Assembly (NCBI GenBank): GCA_945787715.1
Contig: CALZJE010000040.1
Span: 1-42,479, forward strand
Source of the DNA: an uncultured Ectothiorhodospiraceae bacterium
GTDB lineage: Bacteria; Pseudomonadota; Gammaproteobacteria; S012-40
Direction of reading: 5' to 3'
Length of the DNA: 42,479 nucleotides
Shown: positions 33,806 to 42,479 of the stretch, piece after piece
Layout of the letters: each line of letters starts with the position of its first letter
Position numbering within the stretch: the stretch's first letter is position 1
Position numbers and translations under genes: made by a program
Notes under the pieces: generated by a model
Seen by the model: the letters and a program-made list of their open reading frames with translations, nothing else
Database searches by the model: none
What the model was told of the DNA's origin: nothing

Positions 33806-34454
33806 TTCAGGTAATGCGCTGGCTAATTTGGCGTGATATGACGCTAGCAATGCGTCGTAAAGCAGAAGTGCTGACTACATTGTTATTCTTTGTTATTGTT
33901 GTCACACTTTTTCCATTGGGTGTTGGTCCGGATATCGACATGCTTCAGGAAATAGCCCCCGGTGTTTTGTGGGTTGCTGCATTATTAGCATCCATGTTGT
34001 CGCTTAATCGTTTATTTGCTGATGATTATGTAGACGGATAATTTCATCACAGCCATTAGCATTGTTAGTGCTGAGTAAAATATTAAGCCATTGGTTTTTA
34101 ACCGGCTTACCGCTGGTACTGATTTCACCGATATTGGGATTCCAGTTAGGATTGGAAACAGAAAGCATCATAATATTGATGATGACACTTTTAATAGGTA
34201 CACCTGTCCTAAGTTTAATAGGTGCAGTTGGTGCTGGTTTAACATTGGGTGTACGTGGTGGGGGAGTATTACTTTCTCTTTTGGTTTTACCACTTTACAT
34301 CCCAGTGTTGATTTTTGGATCAGGTGCCGTAGACGCTGCCAGGTCTGGTTTGGGCGTAGAAGCACATTTTTCATTGTTGGGTGCGTTTTTGGTGGGAGCG
34401 CTTCTGTTAGCACCACTGGGCGCAGCGGCAGCTTTGAGAATTTCATTAGATTAA
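33802..34454 (+). pseudogene. ccmB: ccmB, frameshifted by an apparent 16-nt deletion
   Basis: The first frame encodes a normal CcmB start (79 residues: RDMTLAMRRKAEV, ITLFPLGV-like, APGVLWVAALLASML, DDYVDG) and stops at 34039-34041. A second frame resumes at 34044 with SSQPLALLVLSKILSHW and continues to the usual C-terminus AAALRISLD at 34454. In E. coli CcmB the loop reads DGSLEQLML before the next conserved stretch. Here only five bases (34039-34043) remain where about 21 are expected, so roughly 16 nt are missing. The rest is intact, which suggests a recent event or an assembly artefact. CcmB is the membrane subunit of the CcmABCD complex; loss should impair release of heme-CcmE. Confidence 0.85.
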
Positions 34455-34526
34455 TTCATACCTGTATTAATCAAGATGTTAAAAAGTATAGATATTTATG
34501 CTTTTAGTAAGAGGTATTAAGGGTTG

Positions 34527-35279
34527 ATGAGTATATTTACTAAGGCTTTTTGGTTGCAGCTTTCTTCACCAAAAGTATTTTATCCCATAGCTGATAAGTC
34601 AATTCCGTGGCTTTTAACAGCGACTGTTTTATTATTATTAGTTGGACTTTATTACGCATTCATCGTTGCGCCAGTGGATTACCAACAAGGAAACAGCTAC
34701 CGCATTATGTTTATCCATGTGCCCGCCGCATGGATGGGAATGTGGATTTATGTGGTTATGTGTATATATGCGATTATCGGTTTGATTTGGAATACCCGGT
34801 TATCCAATATGATGGCTGCAGCACTTGCACCAACTGGAGCCTTGTTCACCTTCCTCGCTTTATGGACAGGGGCTTTATGGGGTAAACCCACTTGGGGTGC
34901 TTATTGGGTTTGGGATGCTCGATTAACTTCCTTTCTTATTTTGCTCTTTTTATATTTTGGCTTTATGTCTTTGAGGGCTGCTATCGATGACCCTCGACGA
35001 GCGGCCAGGGCCAGTGCATTACTCGCGATGGTTGGTATCGTTAATATTCCGATTATTTATTTTTCTGTAAAGTGGTGGAACACATTGCACCAAGGTGCGT
35101 CTATAACATTAGATAAAGCACCCACTATGGCAGCATCCATGTTTACGGCAATGATGATTATGGCAGCAGCATTTTTAACATACACGTTTGCTGTCGCATT
35201 TATGCGCATTAGAAATGAGATATTAGAAAAAGAAAAAAATAGTGCTTGGGTAAACGAAATAGTAGGGCCAGAAAAATGA
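34527..35279 (+). CDS. ccmC: CcmC, heme-handling permease
   Basis: 250 residues from the ATG at 34527; a TTG just before it is less likely. Six membrane segments are visible. The tryptophan-rich heme-binding motif is WGAYWVWDARLTSFLI, and the expected periplasmic histidines occur in FIHVPAAWMGM and NTLHQGAS. CcmC loads heme onto CcmE at the periplasmic face. Its last codon overlaps ccmD (ATGA). Confidence 0.95.
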   Translation: MSIFTKAFWLQLSSPKVFYPIADKSIPWLLTATVLLLLVGLYYAFIVAPVDYQQGNSYRIMFIHVPAAWMGMWIYVVMCIYAIIGLIWNTRLSNMMAAALAPTGALFTFLALWTGALWGKPTWGAYWVWDARLTSFLILLFLYFGFMSLRAAIDDPRRAARASALLAMVGIVNIPIIYFSVKWWNTLHQGASITLDKAPTMAASMFTAMMIMAAAFLTYTFAVAFMRIRNEILEKEKNSAWVNEIVGPEK

Positions 35280-35440
35280 ACTTGCCAGAATTTTTAGACA
35301 TGGGCAAACACGCTTTTTACGTTTGGGGTTCTTACGGAGTAGTTGCATTATTTATGCTGTTAGAGGTTGTATTGTTGGTTTTGAAAAAACGCTCTCTGAC
35401 ACAAAGTATTGCGCGGTTAGCAAGATTGAATAGAGAGTAA
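35276..35440 (+). CDS. ccmD: CcmD, small heme-exporter subunit
   Basis: 54 residues starting MNLPEFLDMGKHAFYVWGSYG at an ATG that overlaps the ccmC stop. A longer in-frame start at 35246 lies inside ccmC and is unlikely. It has one membrane helix (VVALFMLLEVVLLVL) followed by a basic cytoplasmic tail. The GKHAFYVWGSYG segment is characteristic. CcmD stabilises the CcmABC-CcmE complex. Confidence 0.93.
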   Translation: MNLPEFLDMGKHAFYVWGSYGVVALFMLLEVVLLVLKKRSLTQSIARLARLNRE

Positions 35441-35445
35441 TCATT

Positions 35446-35904
35446 ATGAAGCAAAGACATAAACGACTGGCTGCTATTATCGGAGGGTTATCGGCATTAG
35501 CTGTTATCACTGCCTTATTGCTTAACGCATTTAATAGCAATATGGTTTTCTTTTTCAGCCCCAGTGACGTAGTTGCTAAGAAGGCGCCACAAAGTGGTAG
35601 TTTTCGCTTAGGCGGATTGGTTGGTGAAGGCTCTTTGGTGCGTGAAGACGATGGGCTGACTGTTCATTTTGATGTCACTGATAATGCAGAAACCATCAAT
35701 GTTACGTATAAAGGAATTCTCCCTGACCTATTTAGGGAAGGACAGGGTGTTGTAACGCAAGGTTCATTTGATTCTGTTGGCAATTTTGTTGCGTCTGAAG
35801 TGCTAGCAAAACATGATGAAACTTATATGCCACCAGAGGTTGCTGAGGCGCTTGAAAAGGCTGAACAGGCGGCTAAAAAAGTAGATAACGGAGGGGCTAT
35901 TTAA
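35446..35904 (+). CDS. ccmE: CcmE, periplasmic heme chaperone
   Basis: 152 residues with an N-terminal membrane anchor (about 8-28) and an OB-fold periplasmic domain. The heme-attachment histidine is H123 in LAKHDETYMPP, with the conserved tyrosine at 127, equivalent to E. coli H130 and Y134. It carries heme from CcmC to CcmF. The stop overlaps the ccmF start (TAATG). Confidence 0.95.
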   Translation: MKQRHKRLAAIIGGLSALAVITALLLNAFNSNMVFFFSPSDVVAKKAPQSGSFRLGGLVGEGSLVREDDGLTVHFDVTDNAETINVTYKGILPDLFREGQGVVTQGSFDSVGNFVASEVLAKHDETYMPPEVAEALEKAEQAAKKVDNGGAI

Positions 35905-37931
35905 TGTTACCTGAAATAGGCAATATCGCTTTGATAATGGCATTAGTAATTGCTGTTATTCAAGGCACGTTTCCCATTTATGGCGCTGCGAAAGGAAATG
36001 TTGCGATGATGTCTATCGCACGTCCAGCAGCAGCAGCGCAATTTATTTTTGTTGCAATTTCTTTCGGTTGTTTAGTGGCAGCATTTGTTACTAACGATTT
36101 TTCTGTGCTTTATGCAACAAACCATTCAAACTCTCAACTGCCTATGCTTTATAAAGTATCAGCTGTATGGGGCGGACATGAAGGCTCTATGCTTTTGTGG
36201 ATGCTAATGATAGCTGGTTGGGGTTGGTCAGTTGCTTTGTTTAGTCGCAAGTTGCCTTTAGAAATGGTCGCTCGCGTCATTGGTGTAATGGGATTACTTG
36301 CTGTTGGATTTTTCTGGTTTGTACTAGAAACTTCAAATCCTTTTGAACGTATTTTGCCGGCACTGGCTGACGGTCGAGATTTGAATCCTTTGTTGCAAGA
36401 TCCTGGTCTAGCTATTCATCCACCTATGTTATACATGGGATATGTGGGTTTCTCTGTTGCATTTGCATTTGCCATTGCAGCACTACTTAGTGGGAAAATG
36501 GATGCAACCTGGGCGCGTTGGTCTCGTCCATGGACAACTATTGCGTGGGTATTCCTGACATTTGGTATCGCACTTGGTTCGTGGTGGGCTTATTACGAAT
36601 TGGGCTGGGGCGGTTGGTGGTTCTGGGATCCCGTAGAAAATGCTTCCTTCATGCCTTGGATAGTGGGAACTGCTTTGGTGCATTCACTGGCTGTTACCGA
36701 GAAGCGTGGTAGTTTCAAAAACTGGACAGTATTGCTGGCTATTTTCGCATTCTCGTTGAGCCTATTGGGTACATTCCTGGTTCGTTCAGGTGTCTTAACT
36801 TCGGTCCATTCATTTGCAGTTGATCCGGAGCGTGGTCTGTTTATTCTTATTTATTTAGGTGTTGTTGTTGGCACGAGCCTAATCCTGTATGCATGGCGTG
36901 CTCCGAAAGTTGGTTTGGGAGGAAGGTTCGCTCTGGTTTCACGAGAGACTTTTCTGTTAACCAACAATGTTCTACTCATTGTTGCATGCGGGGCGGTATT
37001 GCTGGGTACTTTATATCCATTAGTTCTCGATGCACTGGGTGTTGGTAAAATTTCTGTCGGCCCTCCTTATTTCGATATGGTTTTTGTACCTATTATGGCC
37101 GTACTTGTATTTTTCATGGGAATTGGACCATTGGTTCGCTGGAAAAAAGCAGAGATACCAGATCTAGTGTCTAAATTAAAATACGCCGCTGGGGTAAGTG
37201 TTGTTACTGCGGTACTTGTGCCTTTCATCATGGGTGAATGGTCATTTATGAAGAGTCTGGGGATTTTGATGGCCGCTTGGATTCTCTCTAGTATTTTTGT
37301 TGGTATACGCAATCGTATTGTATTGAGTGCCAAAGCAGGTGGTAAAATCGGTAGTTTATCACGCAGCTATTATGGTATGCAGTTAGCGCATTTTGGTGTT
37401 GCTGTTTTTATTATCGGTGTAACCATGGTAAATGGTTATGAAGAAGATAAAGATGTGAGCATGAATGTTGGTGATACGGTTGAAGTTGGTGGTTATACTT
37501 TCCGATTTGATGGTGTTAAGAGCGCCCAAGGCCCAAATTATGAAACTCAAATCGGTACGTTGACGCTTTTTCACGATGGTGTGGAAATTGATGTTATGCG
37601 TCCTGAAAAACGTTATTACAATGTTCAGCAGCAGGTTATGACTGAAGCAGCAATTGACACCGGAATTTTTGGTGATCGTTATGTTTCCTTGGGTGAGCCA
37701 CTAGGTACACGTGGAGGATGGAGTGTTCGTGTATACAGCAAACCGTTTGTTGACTGGATATGGGCAGGTTGTTTCTTGATGGGTGTGGGTGGTTTTCTAG
37801 CCGTCAGCGATAAACGATATCGCCTTTCTTCGCGCAAAAAATCAAAAAGGGGAATTGATGAGACTCCAGATACAGAAAATGATGAGTCAGCTAAACCCGT
37901 GATGGTTTCTGTGAATGAGGGTAAGGTTTAA
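35904..37931 (+). CDS. ccmF: CcmF, cytochrome c heme lyase subunit
   Basis: 675 residues, about 15 membrane helices. The WWD heme-handling motif is ELGWGGWWFWDPVENASFMP. The family also shows GGHEGSMLLW and HPPMLYMGYVG with conserved histidines, and a long C-terminal periplasmic domain before the last helix. CcmF with CcmH and CcmI attaches heme to apocytochrome c. Length is typical. It overlaps ccmE and ccmG by one base each. Confidence 0.96.
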   Translation: MLPEIGNIALIMALVIAVIQGTFPIYGAAKGNVAMMSIARPAAAAQFIFVAISFGCLVAAFVTNDFSVLYATNHSNSQLPMLYKVSAVWGGHEGSMLLWMLMIAGWGWSVALFSRKLPLEMVARVIGVMGLLAVGFFWFVLETSNPFERILPALADGRDLNPLLQDPGLAIHPPMLYMGYVGFSVAFAFAIAALLSGKMDATWARWSRPWTTIAWVFLTFGIALGSWWAYYELGWGGWWFWDPVENASFMPWIVGTALVHSLAVTEKRGSFKNWTVLLAIFAFSLSLLGTFLVRSGVLTSVHSFAVDPERGLFILIYLGVVVGTSLILYAWRAPKVGLGGRFALVSRETFLLTNNVLLIVACGAVLLGTLYPLVLDALGVGKISVGPPYFDMVFVPIMAVLVFFMGIGPLVRWKKAEIPDLVSKLKYAAGVSVVTAVLVPFIMGEWSFMKSLGILMAAWILSSIFVGIRNRIVLSAKAGGKIGSLSRSYYGMQLAHFGVAVFIIGVTMVNGYEEDKDVSMNVGDTVEVGGYTFRFDGVKSAQGPNYETQIGTLTLFHDGVEIDVMRPEKRYYNVQQQVMTEAAIDTGIFGDRYVSLGEPLGTRGGWSVRVYSKPFVDWIWAGCFLMGVGGFLAVSDKRYRLSSRKKSKRGIDETPDTENDESAKPVMVSVNEGKV

Positions 37932-38464
37932 TGTCTCGTAGAGTTTTACCTATTACTGTTATTGTTATGTTTCTTGCGATGCTGGGTTTCTTTTATAAAG
38001 GATTGCAGCTTGATCCTCAAAAGTTACCTTCAGCGTTGTTGGATAAAGCCGCTCCGTCATTTACGTTACCTCAACTACATGATGCATCCAAAACGTTTAG
38101 CTTAGAAGATATGAAAGGCAAAGTTTGGTTGTTAAATGTGTGGGCGTCATGGTGTGCAGCATGTAGACAAGAGCATCCGCTATTTATGCAACTTGCGCGT
38201 CAAGGTGGTTTCCCTATTTATGGATTAAACTATAAAGACGAGGTAGCAGATGCCAAGCAGTGGCTCAAGCAATTGGGCGATCCGTACATTGTTAGTATTT
38301 CAGATTTAGAGGGTAACGTCGGCATTGATTATGGCGTTTACGGTGTACCTGAAACATTTCTTATCGATAAAGAAGGTGTTATCAGATACAAGCATGTCGG
38401 CCCTGTGAGTCGAACAGATTGGACTGAAATTATTGAGCCTAAAATGAAGGAGCTTGAAGGATGA
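37931..38464 (+). CDS. ccmG: CcmG/DsbE, thioredoxin-like thiol-disulfide oxidoreductase
   Basis: 177 residues with an N-terminal signal anchor (about 5-25) and a thioredoxin fold. The active site is WASWCAACRQEH (C75, C78) and the cis-Pro segment is YGVYGVPETFLID. It keeps apocytochrome CXXCH cysteines reduced in the periplasm. The start overlaps ccmF (TAATG) and the end overlaps ccmH (ATGA). Confidence 0.95.
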   Translation: MSRRVLPITVIVMFLAMLGFFYKGLQLDPQKLPSALLDKAAPSFTLPQLHDASKTFSLEDMKGKVWLLNVWASWCAACRQEHPLFMQLARQGGFPIYGLNYKDEVADAKQWLKQLGDPYIVSISDLEGNVGIDYGVYGVPETFLIDKEGVIRYKHVGPVSRTDWTEIIEPKMKELEG

Positions 38465-38931
38465 ATCGCAAAATAGTATTACTTATCGTGATGCTTCTGT
38501 GTGCCCCATTTTTACAGGCAAATGAAGCCCAATTAAGAGAAGACCCTGCCATTAAAGAGCGCTTTAAAGCGATAGCTTCAGAGCTGCGTTGTTTGAAATG
38601 TCAGAATCAAACAATTTACGATTCCCATGCCGGCCTAGCCGATGATTTGAAAAAACAGATCAGAAATCAGATAAATGCAGGAAAAACAGACGCAGAAATT
38701 GTCGATTATATGGTGACACGTTACGGTGATTTTGTTCGCTTTAACCCGGCAGTTGATACGAAAAATATTTTTCTCTGGGTTGGTCCCTTCGTATTCCTGG
38801 TTATTGGTGGTTTGTTACTTTATCGCTACATCAATGTTCGACGTAATGAGGCTGTCGATGATAATGAATCAATAAGTGAAGATGATCGTTTGAAAGCGAA
38901 ATCAATATTAGAGCAGAGTGGGGATAAGTAA
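38461..38931 (+). CDS. ccmH: CcmH, apocytochrome thiol reductase subunit
   Basis: 156 residues, signal peptide (1-20, LQA/N). The family motif LRCLKCQNQTI carries C44 and C47. A conserved helical stretch (ADDLKKQIRNQI, YMVTRYGDFVRFNP) and a C-terminal membrane helix (FLWVGPFVFLVIGGLLLY) follow. It works with CcmG and CcmF. It is the short CcmH form; the TPR part is encoded separately as ccmI. Confidence 0.95.
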   Translation: MNRKIVLLIVMLLCAPFLQANEAQLREDPAIKERFKAIASELRCLKCQNQTIYDSHAGLADDLKKQIRNQINAGKTDAEIVDYMVTRYGDFVRFNPAVDTKNIFLWVGPFVFLVIGGLLLYRYINVRRNEAVDDNESISEDDRLKAKSILEQSGDK

Positions 38932-38933
38932 TT

Positions 38934-40220
38934 ATGTTGGCTTTTTGGGCTATTGTGGCCGTGTTTGTTATTGTGACACTGATTTTATTATTACCACCCT
39001 TGTTAAAACATCGAGAAGTGAAAGGTGTTGTAGCGCGTAAAGACCTTACTATTACTGTTTATCAAGACCAGTTCGATGAACTTGAAAATGATCTAAAAAA
39101 CGGAACAATTAGTGAGGAACAATATAAACTGGCAAAAATTGATTTAGAAAAAAATCTGCTTGAAGACATGGATAAAGCACAAAAGTTAGATGATGTGGTA
39201 GTTACAAAAACGCCAGTGTCTAACAAAATTGTCGCTGCTTTTATCATGATATGTGTGCCTACAATTTCATTGAGTTTATATAATATTTGGGGTGCCGGTG
39301 TTGAGGCGATCGCGCCAGAAAGCATACCTGAAGAAGTTAGATTGGCTAAGCAACAACATAATCAGCAAGAGTCGATTGAATCGATGATTCAACAGCTTAC
39401 CGAAAAACTGGATGTAGATCCAACTGATGGTGAAAGTTGGTTTATGCTGGCAAGAACCTACGCTTTCTTGAAACGCTTCGATGAGTCTGTTGCTGCCTAT
39501 GAAAAGACACTTCCTTTAGGGGGGAATCAAAGTGCAGAAGTCCTCTCAAGTTATGCCGATGCTGTAGCGATGGCAAGTGGCCGTAATTTGAGCGAAAAAG
39601 CTGTTTCTATTCTGGAGCAGGCGATTCAATTAGATCCGAATCACGTTAAATCGCTTTGGCTGTTAGGTACCGCTGCGTATCAAAATCAAGATTTCCGTGA
39701 AGCTTTAAAATATTGGGAAAAGCTCTACACCGTCATGGAGCCGGGGTCAGATGATGCTATTCAAATTAGCAGTAGTGTTAATGAGATTAGAAGTCGACTA
39801 GGCATGCCTCCAATGGATGTCAGTAAAATCCAAACAGCGCCAGTTGCGCCAGAAGCAAATGAAGAAACAAGTAATGCTCGTATTCAGGGCTCAGTCAGTC
39901 TGGCTGACGATATGACATCGAAGGTTTCTGATAGTGATACAGTGTTTGTGTTCGCAAGAGCTGCTTCTGGATCTAGAATGCCATTAGCAATAATTCGTAA
40001 ACAAGTTAAAGATATGCCTTTTGATTTTACTTTGGACGATTCTTTAGCAATGAACCCATCGCTGAAATTATCATCAGTACCTGAGGTGATTGTTAGTGCA
40101 AGAATCTCAAAGACAGGTGATGCCATGCCGCAAGCTGGTGATCTACAAGGTGTGAGTAGTATATTGTCAGTTACAACCACAGATCCCATTGCACTGGTAA
40201 TAGATACTATTATTCAATAA
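38934..40220 (+). CDS. ccmI: CcmI, TPR apocytochrome c chaperone
   Basis: 428 residues. Two membrane helices, at the N-terminus (FWAIVAVFVIVTLILLLPPLL) and near 100-118, flank a cytoplasmic coiled-coil segment (YQDQFDELENDLKNGTISEEQY). TPR repeats span about 150-290 (DGESWFMLARTYAFLKRFDESVAAYEK, VKSLWLLGTAAYQNQDFREALKYWEKL). A C-terminal beta domain (about 310-428) is of the kind seen in gammaproteobacterial CcmI. It holds the apocytochrome C-terminus for heme ligation. It is the last ccm gene and is followed by a terminator. Confidence 0.93.
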   Translation: MLAFWAIVAVFVIVTLILLLPPLLKHREVKGVVARKDLTITVYQDQFDELENDLKNGTISEEQYKLAKIDLEKNLLEDMDKAQKLDDVVVTKTPVSNKIVAAFIMICVPTISLSLYNIWGAGVEAIAPESIPEEVRLAKQQHNQQESIESMIQQLTEKLDVDPTDGESWFMLARTYAFLKRFDESVAAYEKTLPLGGNQSAEVLSSYADAVAMASGRNLSEKAVSILEQAIQLDPNHVKSLWLLGTAAYQNQDFREALKYWEKLYTVMEPGSDDAIQISSSVNEIRSRLGMPPMDVSKIQTAPVAPEANEETSNARIQGSVSLADDMTSKVSDSDTVFVFARAASGSRMPLAIIRKQVKDMPFDFTLDDSLAMNPSLKLSSVPEVIVSARISKTGDAMPQAGDLQGVSSILSVTTTDPIALVIDTIIQ

Positions 40221-40239
40221 ATATTTCTATTTGTTGCTG

Positions 40240-40269
40240 AAAAAGCCGGTTATATAACCGGCTTTTTTT
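40240..40269 (+). terminator. Rho-independent terminator after ccmI
   Basis: AAAAAGCCGGTTA and TAACCGGCTTTTT form a perfect stem around a 2-nt centre, followed by more T. It lies 20 bp after the ccmI stop. Being palindromic with A and T tracts on both sides it could work in both directions. Confidence 0.9.
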
Positions 40270-40395
40270 ATTATCTTATAAAAATTTATTCTACTCCTAC
40301 AAACGTGCTACGGATTTTGCATATCATTAGTTGATCGGATTTCGTTCTTTTTTTAGGTTAATCCGTTTCATACGTATATGCCATTGGAAGCACAC

Positions 40396-42141
40396 ATGAA
40401 TACTCGTTTAGTAAATCCTTTTCTACAGCTAAATATTAGATTCCGACTAATTGTTGGTTTTGGATTCTTCATCGCACTTCTAATGCTTGTTGGCATCTAT
40501 TTTCTCGTCGAACTAACTAATATTGGGGACGATCAGAAAGGTATTCTGAATACAATGGAAGAGCTAGCAGTATCCGAGACAGATAAATCTAAGGTTTTAC
40601 AGACAGAATATCTCGCCCTGACATGGGTAAATCCCATCATGCAACAAGCTGTCATTATTCATAAATATGTTATGGAGAGCAATGCTCGCAATCAAAAAAG
40701 ATTACTAAATAAGCTCAACACAAATGCTAATGAAGTGATAGAGATTGGCGAAAGGCTCAAGGAGCAATTTACAGATCAATCTCTCATTCAGGTAGTCGAT
40801 CGCGTAAATGCTCATCAGGTCGAACTAAAAAAATTGATCAAGCAAATGATATTAGCATTTAAAGAAGAAGGGTTTGTTGGCATCAATACTAGTCGATATT
40901 TGCAGGAATTTGATACGACTATTGACAACCTAATTGCAGCGACGGAAGAATTCCATAGGGACTTTAGTGCAAAAGTTGCCATATCAAATAGCCAAATTTT
41001 ACAATCAATTGTCGATGCACAGGATGGTGTAAATGGATCGCTATCTACGGTAGATAAATCTTCGAAGGTAGTTCTGGCATTTATGGTGGCAAGTCTTTTC
41101 ATTGCGTTTATAATTTCCAGTTTGATTTACCATTCAATTACGCAACCATTAAACGCAGCAATTAAACTCGCGCGTAGAATCGCAAAATATGATCTTTCGA
41201 GTCATGGCACCTCACGTGGAAATTTAACTGAGAAAAAAGATGAAATATCAGTCCTAATGATAGATCTCTATAATATGCGTGCGGCATTAAGATTATTGTT
41301 AAAAAATATTAAAGACACAGGTGATGCGCTGGGTAGATCTTCTGGTGAATTAGGGAATGCTGCACAAGAGATTACGGTTGTTACTAACGAACAATTGGAG
41401 CTCTCTGGTAAATCAGTAGATATTGCTGCATATCTACAAAATTCTGCAGAAAATATGTCAATTCATGCGCTAGAAGGTGCCGATTTAGCGAAAAAAGCAG
41501 ATTCGTTGGTGGATAAATGTATACGAGAAGAAGTTGAACACGCAAGTAGTGCTATGACCCATGTGCGTCAAGAGATGTCGAACACCGGTGAGCGTATACA
41601 GGGATTATCAGAAAGTGCAGAACAAATTGGTGACATAGTAACGGTGATAACAAATATTGCTGAACAAACCAACCTACTAGCACTTAATGCAGCTATTGAG
41701 GCAGCCAGGGCAGGCGAGCAGGGTCGAGGATTTGCTGTAGTTGCAGATGAAGTGCGTACGCTGGCAGAACGTACTGCGGATTCCACGTCAACGATTTCTA
41801 AAATGATTAATAAAGTGCAATCACAAGTTAAAGATGCTGCAGTGTCAATGACAGCGAGTGAAAGCTCGGTGAATAAAGGCAACAAAACTGTGGGTGAAAT
41901 CGTTGAAGTGCTTAAGTCCATTGCTGCTGTGAATCATCAGTTGAATAAAGATAATGAAACAGTCGCAGGCAGTACGAGTGAACAAAAAGTTTCAGCGGAT
42001 AAAATTACAAGTAATTTAGAGCGCGCAAGAGCTGCTACTTCAAATCTTTACGATCATGCTCAAAATATCAATTCTCAATCTCAAAACCTGAATACTATTG
42101 TGAAAGAAATTAACGATTCAGTTTCTCGATTTAAGATATGA
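40396..42141 (+). CDS. Methyl-accepting chemotaxis protein
   Basis: 581 residues from the ATG at 40396 (GGAAG six bases upstream); an in-frame ATG at 40378 lacks a site. Membrane helix 1 is about residues 17-37 ([20 protein letters not shown]). A helical periplasmic ligand domain of about 190 residues follows, then helix 2 ([21 protein letters not shown]) and a HAMP domain ([20 protein letters not shown]). The signalling hairpin is highly conserved ([37 protein letters not shown]). There is no C-terminal CheR-binding pentapeptide; the protein ends VSRFKI. The helical sensor gives no ligand. It is transcribed alone after the ccm terminator. Confidence 0.93.
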   Translation: MNTRLVNPFLQLNIRFRLIVGFGFFIALLMLVGIYFLVELTNIGDDQKGILNTMEELAVSETDKSKVLQTEYLALTWVNPIMQQAVIIHKYVMESNARNQKRLLNKLNTNANEVIEIGERLKEQFTDQSLIQVVDRVNAHQVELKKLIKQMILAFKEEGFVGINTSRYLQEFDTTIDNLIAATEEFHRDFSAKVAISNSQILQSIVDAQDGVNGSLSTVDKSSKVVLAFMVASLFIAFIISSLIYHSITQPLNAAIKLARRIAKYDLSSHGTSRGNLTEKKDEISVLMIDLYNMRAALRLLLKNIKDTGDALGRSSGELGNAAQEITVVTNEQLELSGKSVDIAAYLQNSAENMSIHALEGADLAKKADSLVDKCIREEVEHASSAMTHVRQEMSNTGERIQGLSESAEQIGDIVTVITNIAEQTNLLALNAAIEAARAGEQGRGFAVVADEVRTLAERTADSTSTISKMINKVQSQVKDAAVSMTASESSVNKGNKTVGEIVEVLKSIAAVNHQLNKDNETVAGSTSEQKVSADKITSNLERARAATSNLYDHAQNINSQSQNLNTIVKEINDSVSRFKI

Positions 42142-42191
42142 TTTCAAAAACCTGGCAGGGTACTAAATATCAATGTAAATCTTAATTCCCC

Positions 42192-42283
42192 GTCCGCTTG
42201 CGGCGGACACCAACCCGATGGGGTCTCCAAAGGGGAGAAGCGAAGCGCTCCCCTTTGGTCGGCTGCGGGGTGCATACCCCCCG
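42192..42283. repeat. Compact element of four consecutive hairpins
   Basis: Four inverted repeats lie almost back to back: GTCCGC/GCGGAC (42192-42208), ACCC/GGGT (42213-42224), CCAAAGGGGAG/CTCCCCTTTGG (42227-42258, perfect 11-bp stem, loop AAGCGAAGCG) and GGGGT/ACCCC (42267-42280). The GC content is much higher than the flanks. It could be a REP/MITE-like palindromic element or a structured RNA. It may also act as a terminator for the chemotaxis gene. Confidence 0.6.
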
Positions 42284-42411
42284 TTGACGATATAAAATTG
42301 ATTAATATTTCAAACAAATGGGTAACTTTGCCTTTGATGAAGTACATTCTTGACGTTAAATTCTGAAATTATATTCCTTTTCTCTTGATTGCATTTTTCT
42401 CATACAGTGGA

Positions 42412-42440
42412 TTGACATAAAAGTTTAACAAAATTGTTAT
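42412..42440 (+). promoter_or_regulatory. Candidate sigma-70 promoter facing out of the window
   Basis: TTGACA (42412-42417), a 17-bp AT-rich spacer and TGTTAT (4 of 6 to TATAAT). Its target lies beyond the right edge. Confidence 0.45.
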
Positions 42441-42479
42441 ATTGCTTCTTATCCAGTCTGTGCTCAAATTGATACCAAC

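Larger units (their letters stand above)
42142..42479. other. Intergenic region at right edge, with hairpin element and outward promoter
   Basis: No credible gene. The region holds a GC-rich multi-hairpin element (42192-42283) in otherwise AT-rich DNA, then an AT-rich stretch with a candidate plus-strand promoter near the window end. Confidence 0.6.

Noticed and set aside
34062-34454. Second half of ccmB as an independent gene
   Set aside because: It starts in the middle of a conserved CcmB segment and has no ribosome site; it is the shifted continuation of ccmB.
42144-42347. Minus-strand frame across the hairpin element
   Set aside because: Its central part is the translation of the hairpins; it has no ribosome site or domain pattern.

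Overview
The window looks like a chromosomal segment of a free-living, probably aquatic gammaproteobacterium. The evidence is a complete-looking System I cytochrome c maturation (ccm) operon in the order A-B-C-D-E-F-G-H-I, a type IV pilus / MSHA-like assembly operon, a methyl-accepting chemotaxis protein and OmpA-type outer membrane proteins. I saw no rRNA, tRNA, CRISPR array or complete insertion sequence.

Layout. (1) 1-1109 (-): truncated GH13 alpha-amylase-family enzyme. (2) 1322-6879 (-): a cassette of ECF sigma factor, anti-sigma-like membrane protein, secreted caspase-fold (C14) protease with a beta-barrel-like tail, and two paralogous lipoproteins with short acidic repeats. The sigma gene appears to start at a rare ATT codon. 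(3) 7126-7377 (+): small orphan protein. (4) 7602-24390 (-): a long operon with mostly overlapping genes for a divergent type IV pilus / type II secretion-like machine. In transcription order it encodes a small basic protein, two prepilins, a periplasmic protein, a third prepilin, a PilM-PilN-like fusion, PilO-like, PilT-like, PilB/GspE-like, PilC/GspF-like, PilP-like, secretin, Sel1 lipoprotein, subtilisin-like protease and prepilin peptidase. A good sigma-70 promoter with an overlapping Fur-like box sits just upstream. (5) 24773-30913 (+), divergent: a 2046-residue surface protein with over 1300 residues of Asp-rich thrombospondin-type-3-like repeats. These run into an apparent C-terminal sorting signal, then an internal signal peptide, then an OmpA-type barrel and peptidoglycan-binding domain. 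(6) 31455-32819: an antitoxin-toxin (AbrB-PIN) fusion and a small membrane protein. (7) 33158-40220 (+): ccmABCDEFGHI. ccmB carries a frameshift consistent with a 16-nt deletion. A terminator follows ccmI. (8) 40396-42141 (+): chemotaxis receptor. (9) 42192-42283: a compact GC-rich multi-hairpin element, followed by an outward-facing promoter at the window edge.

How it fits together. The pilus operon holds nearly everything needed for assembly (peptidase, extension and retraction ATPases, platform, alignment complex, secretin, prepilins), plus a dedicated protease and a Sel1 lipoprotein that are not standard pilus parts. The divergent giant Ca-binding-type protein may be a partner or cargo at the cell surface; this is inferred from position only. 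The sigma/anti-sigma/caspase/lipoprotein cassette reads as a separate envelope-signalling system. The best candidates for something undescribed are the pilus-protease operon, the MshEN-like insertion in its PilM-PilN fusion, and the giant fusion protein.
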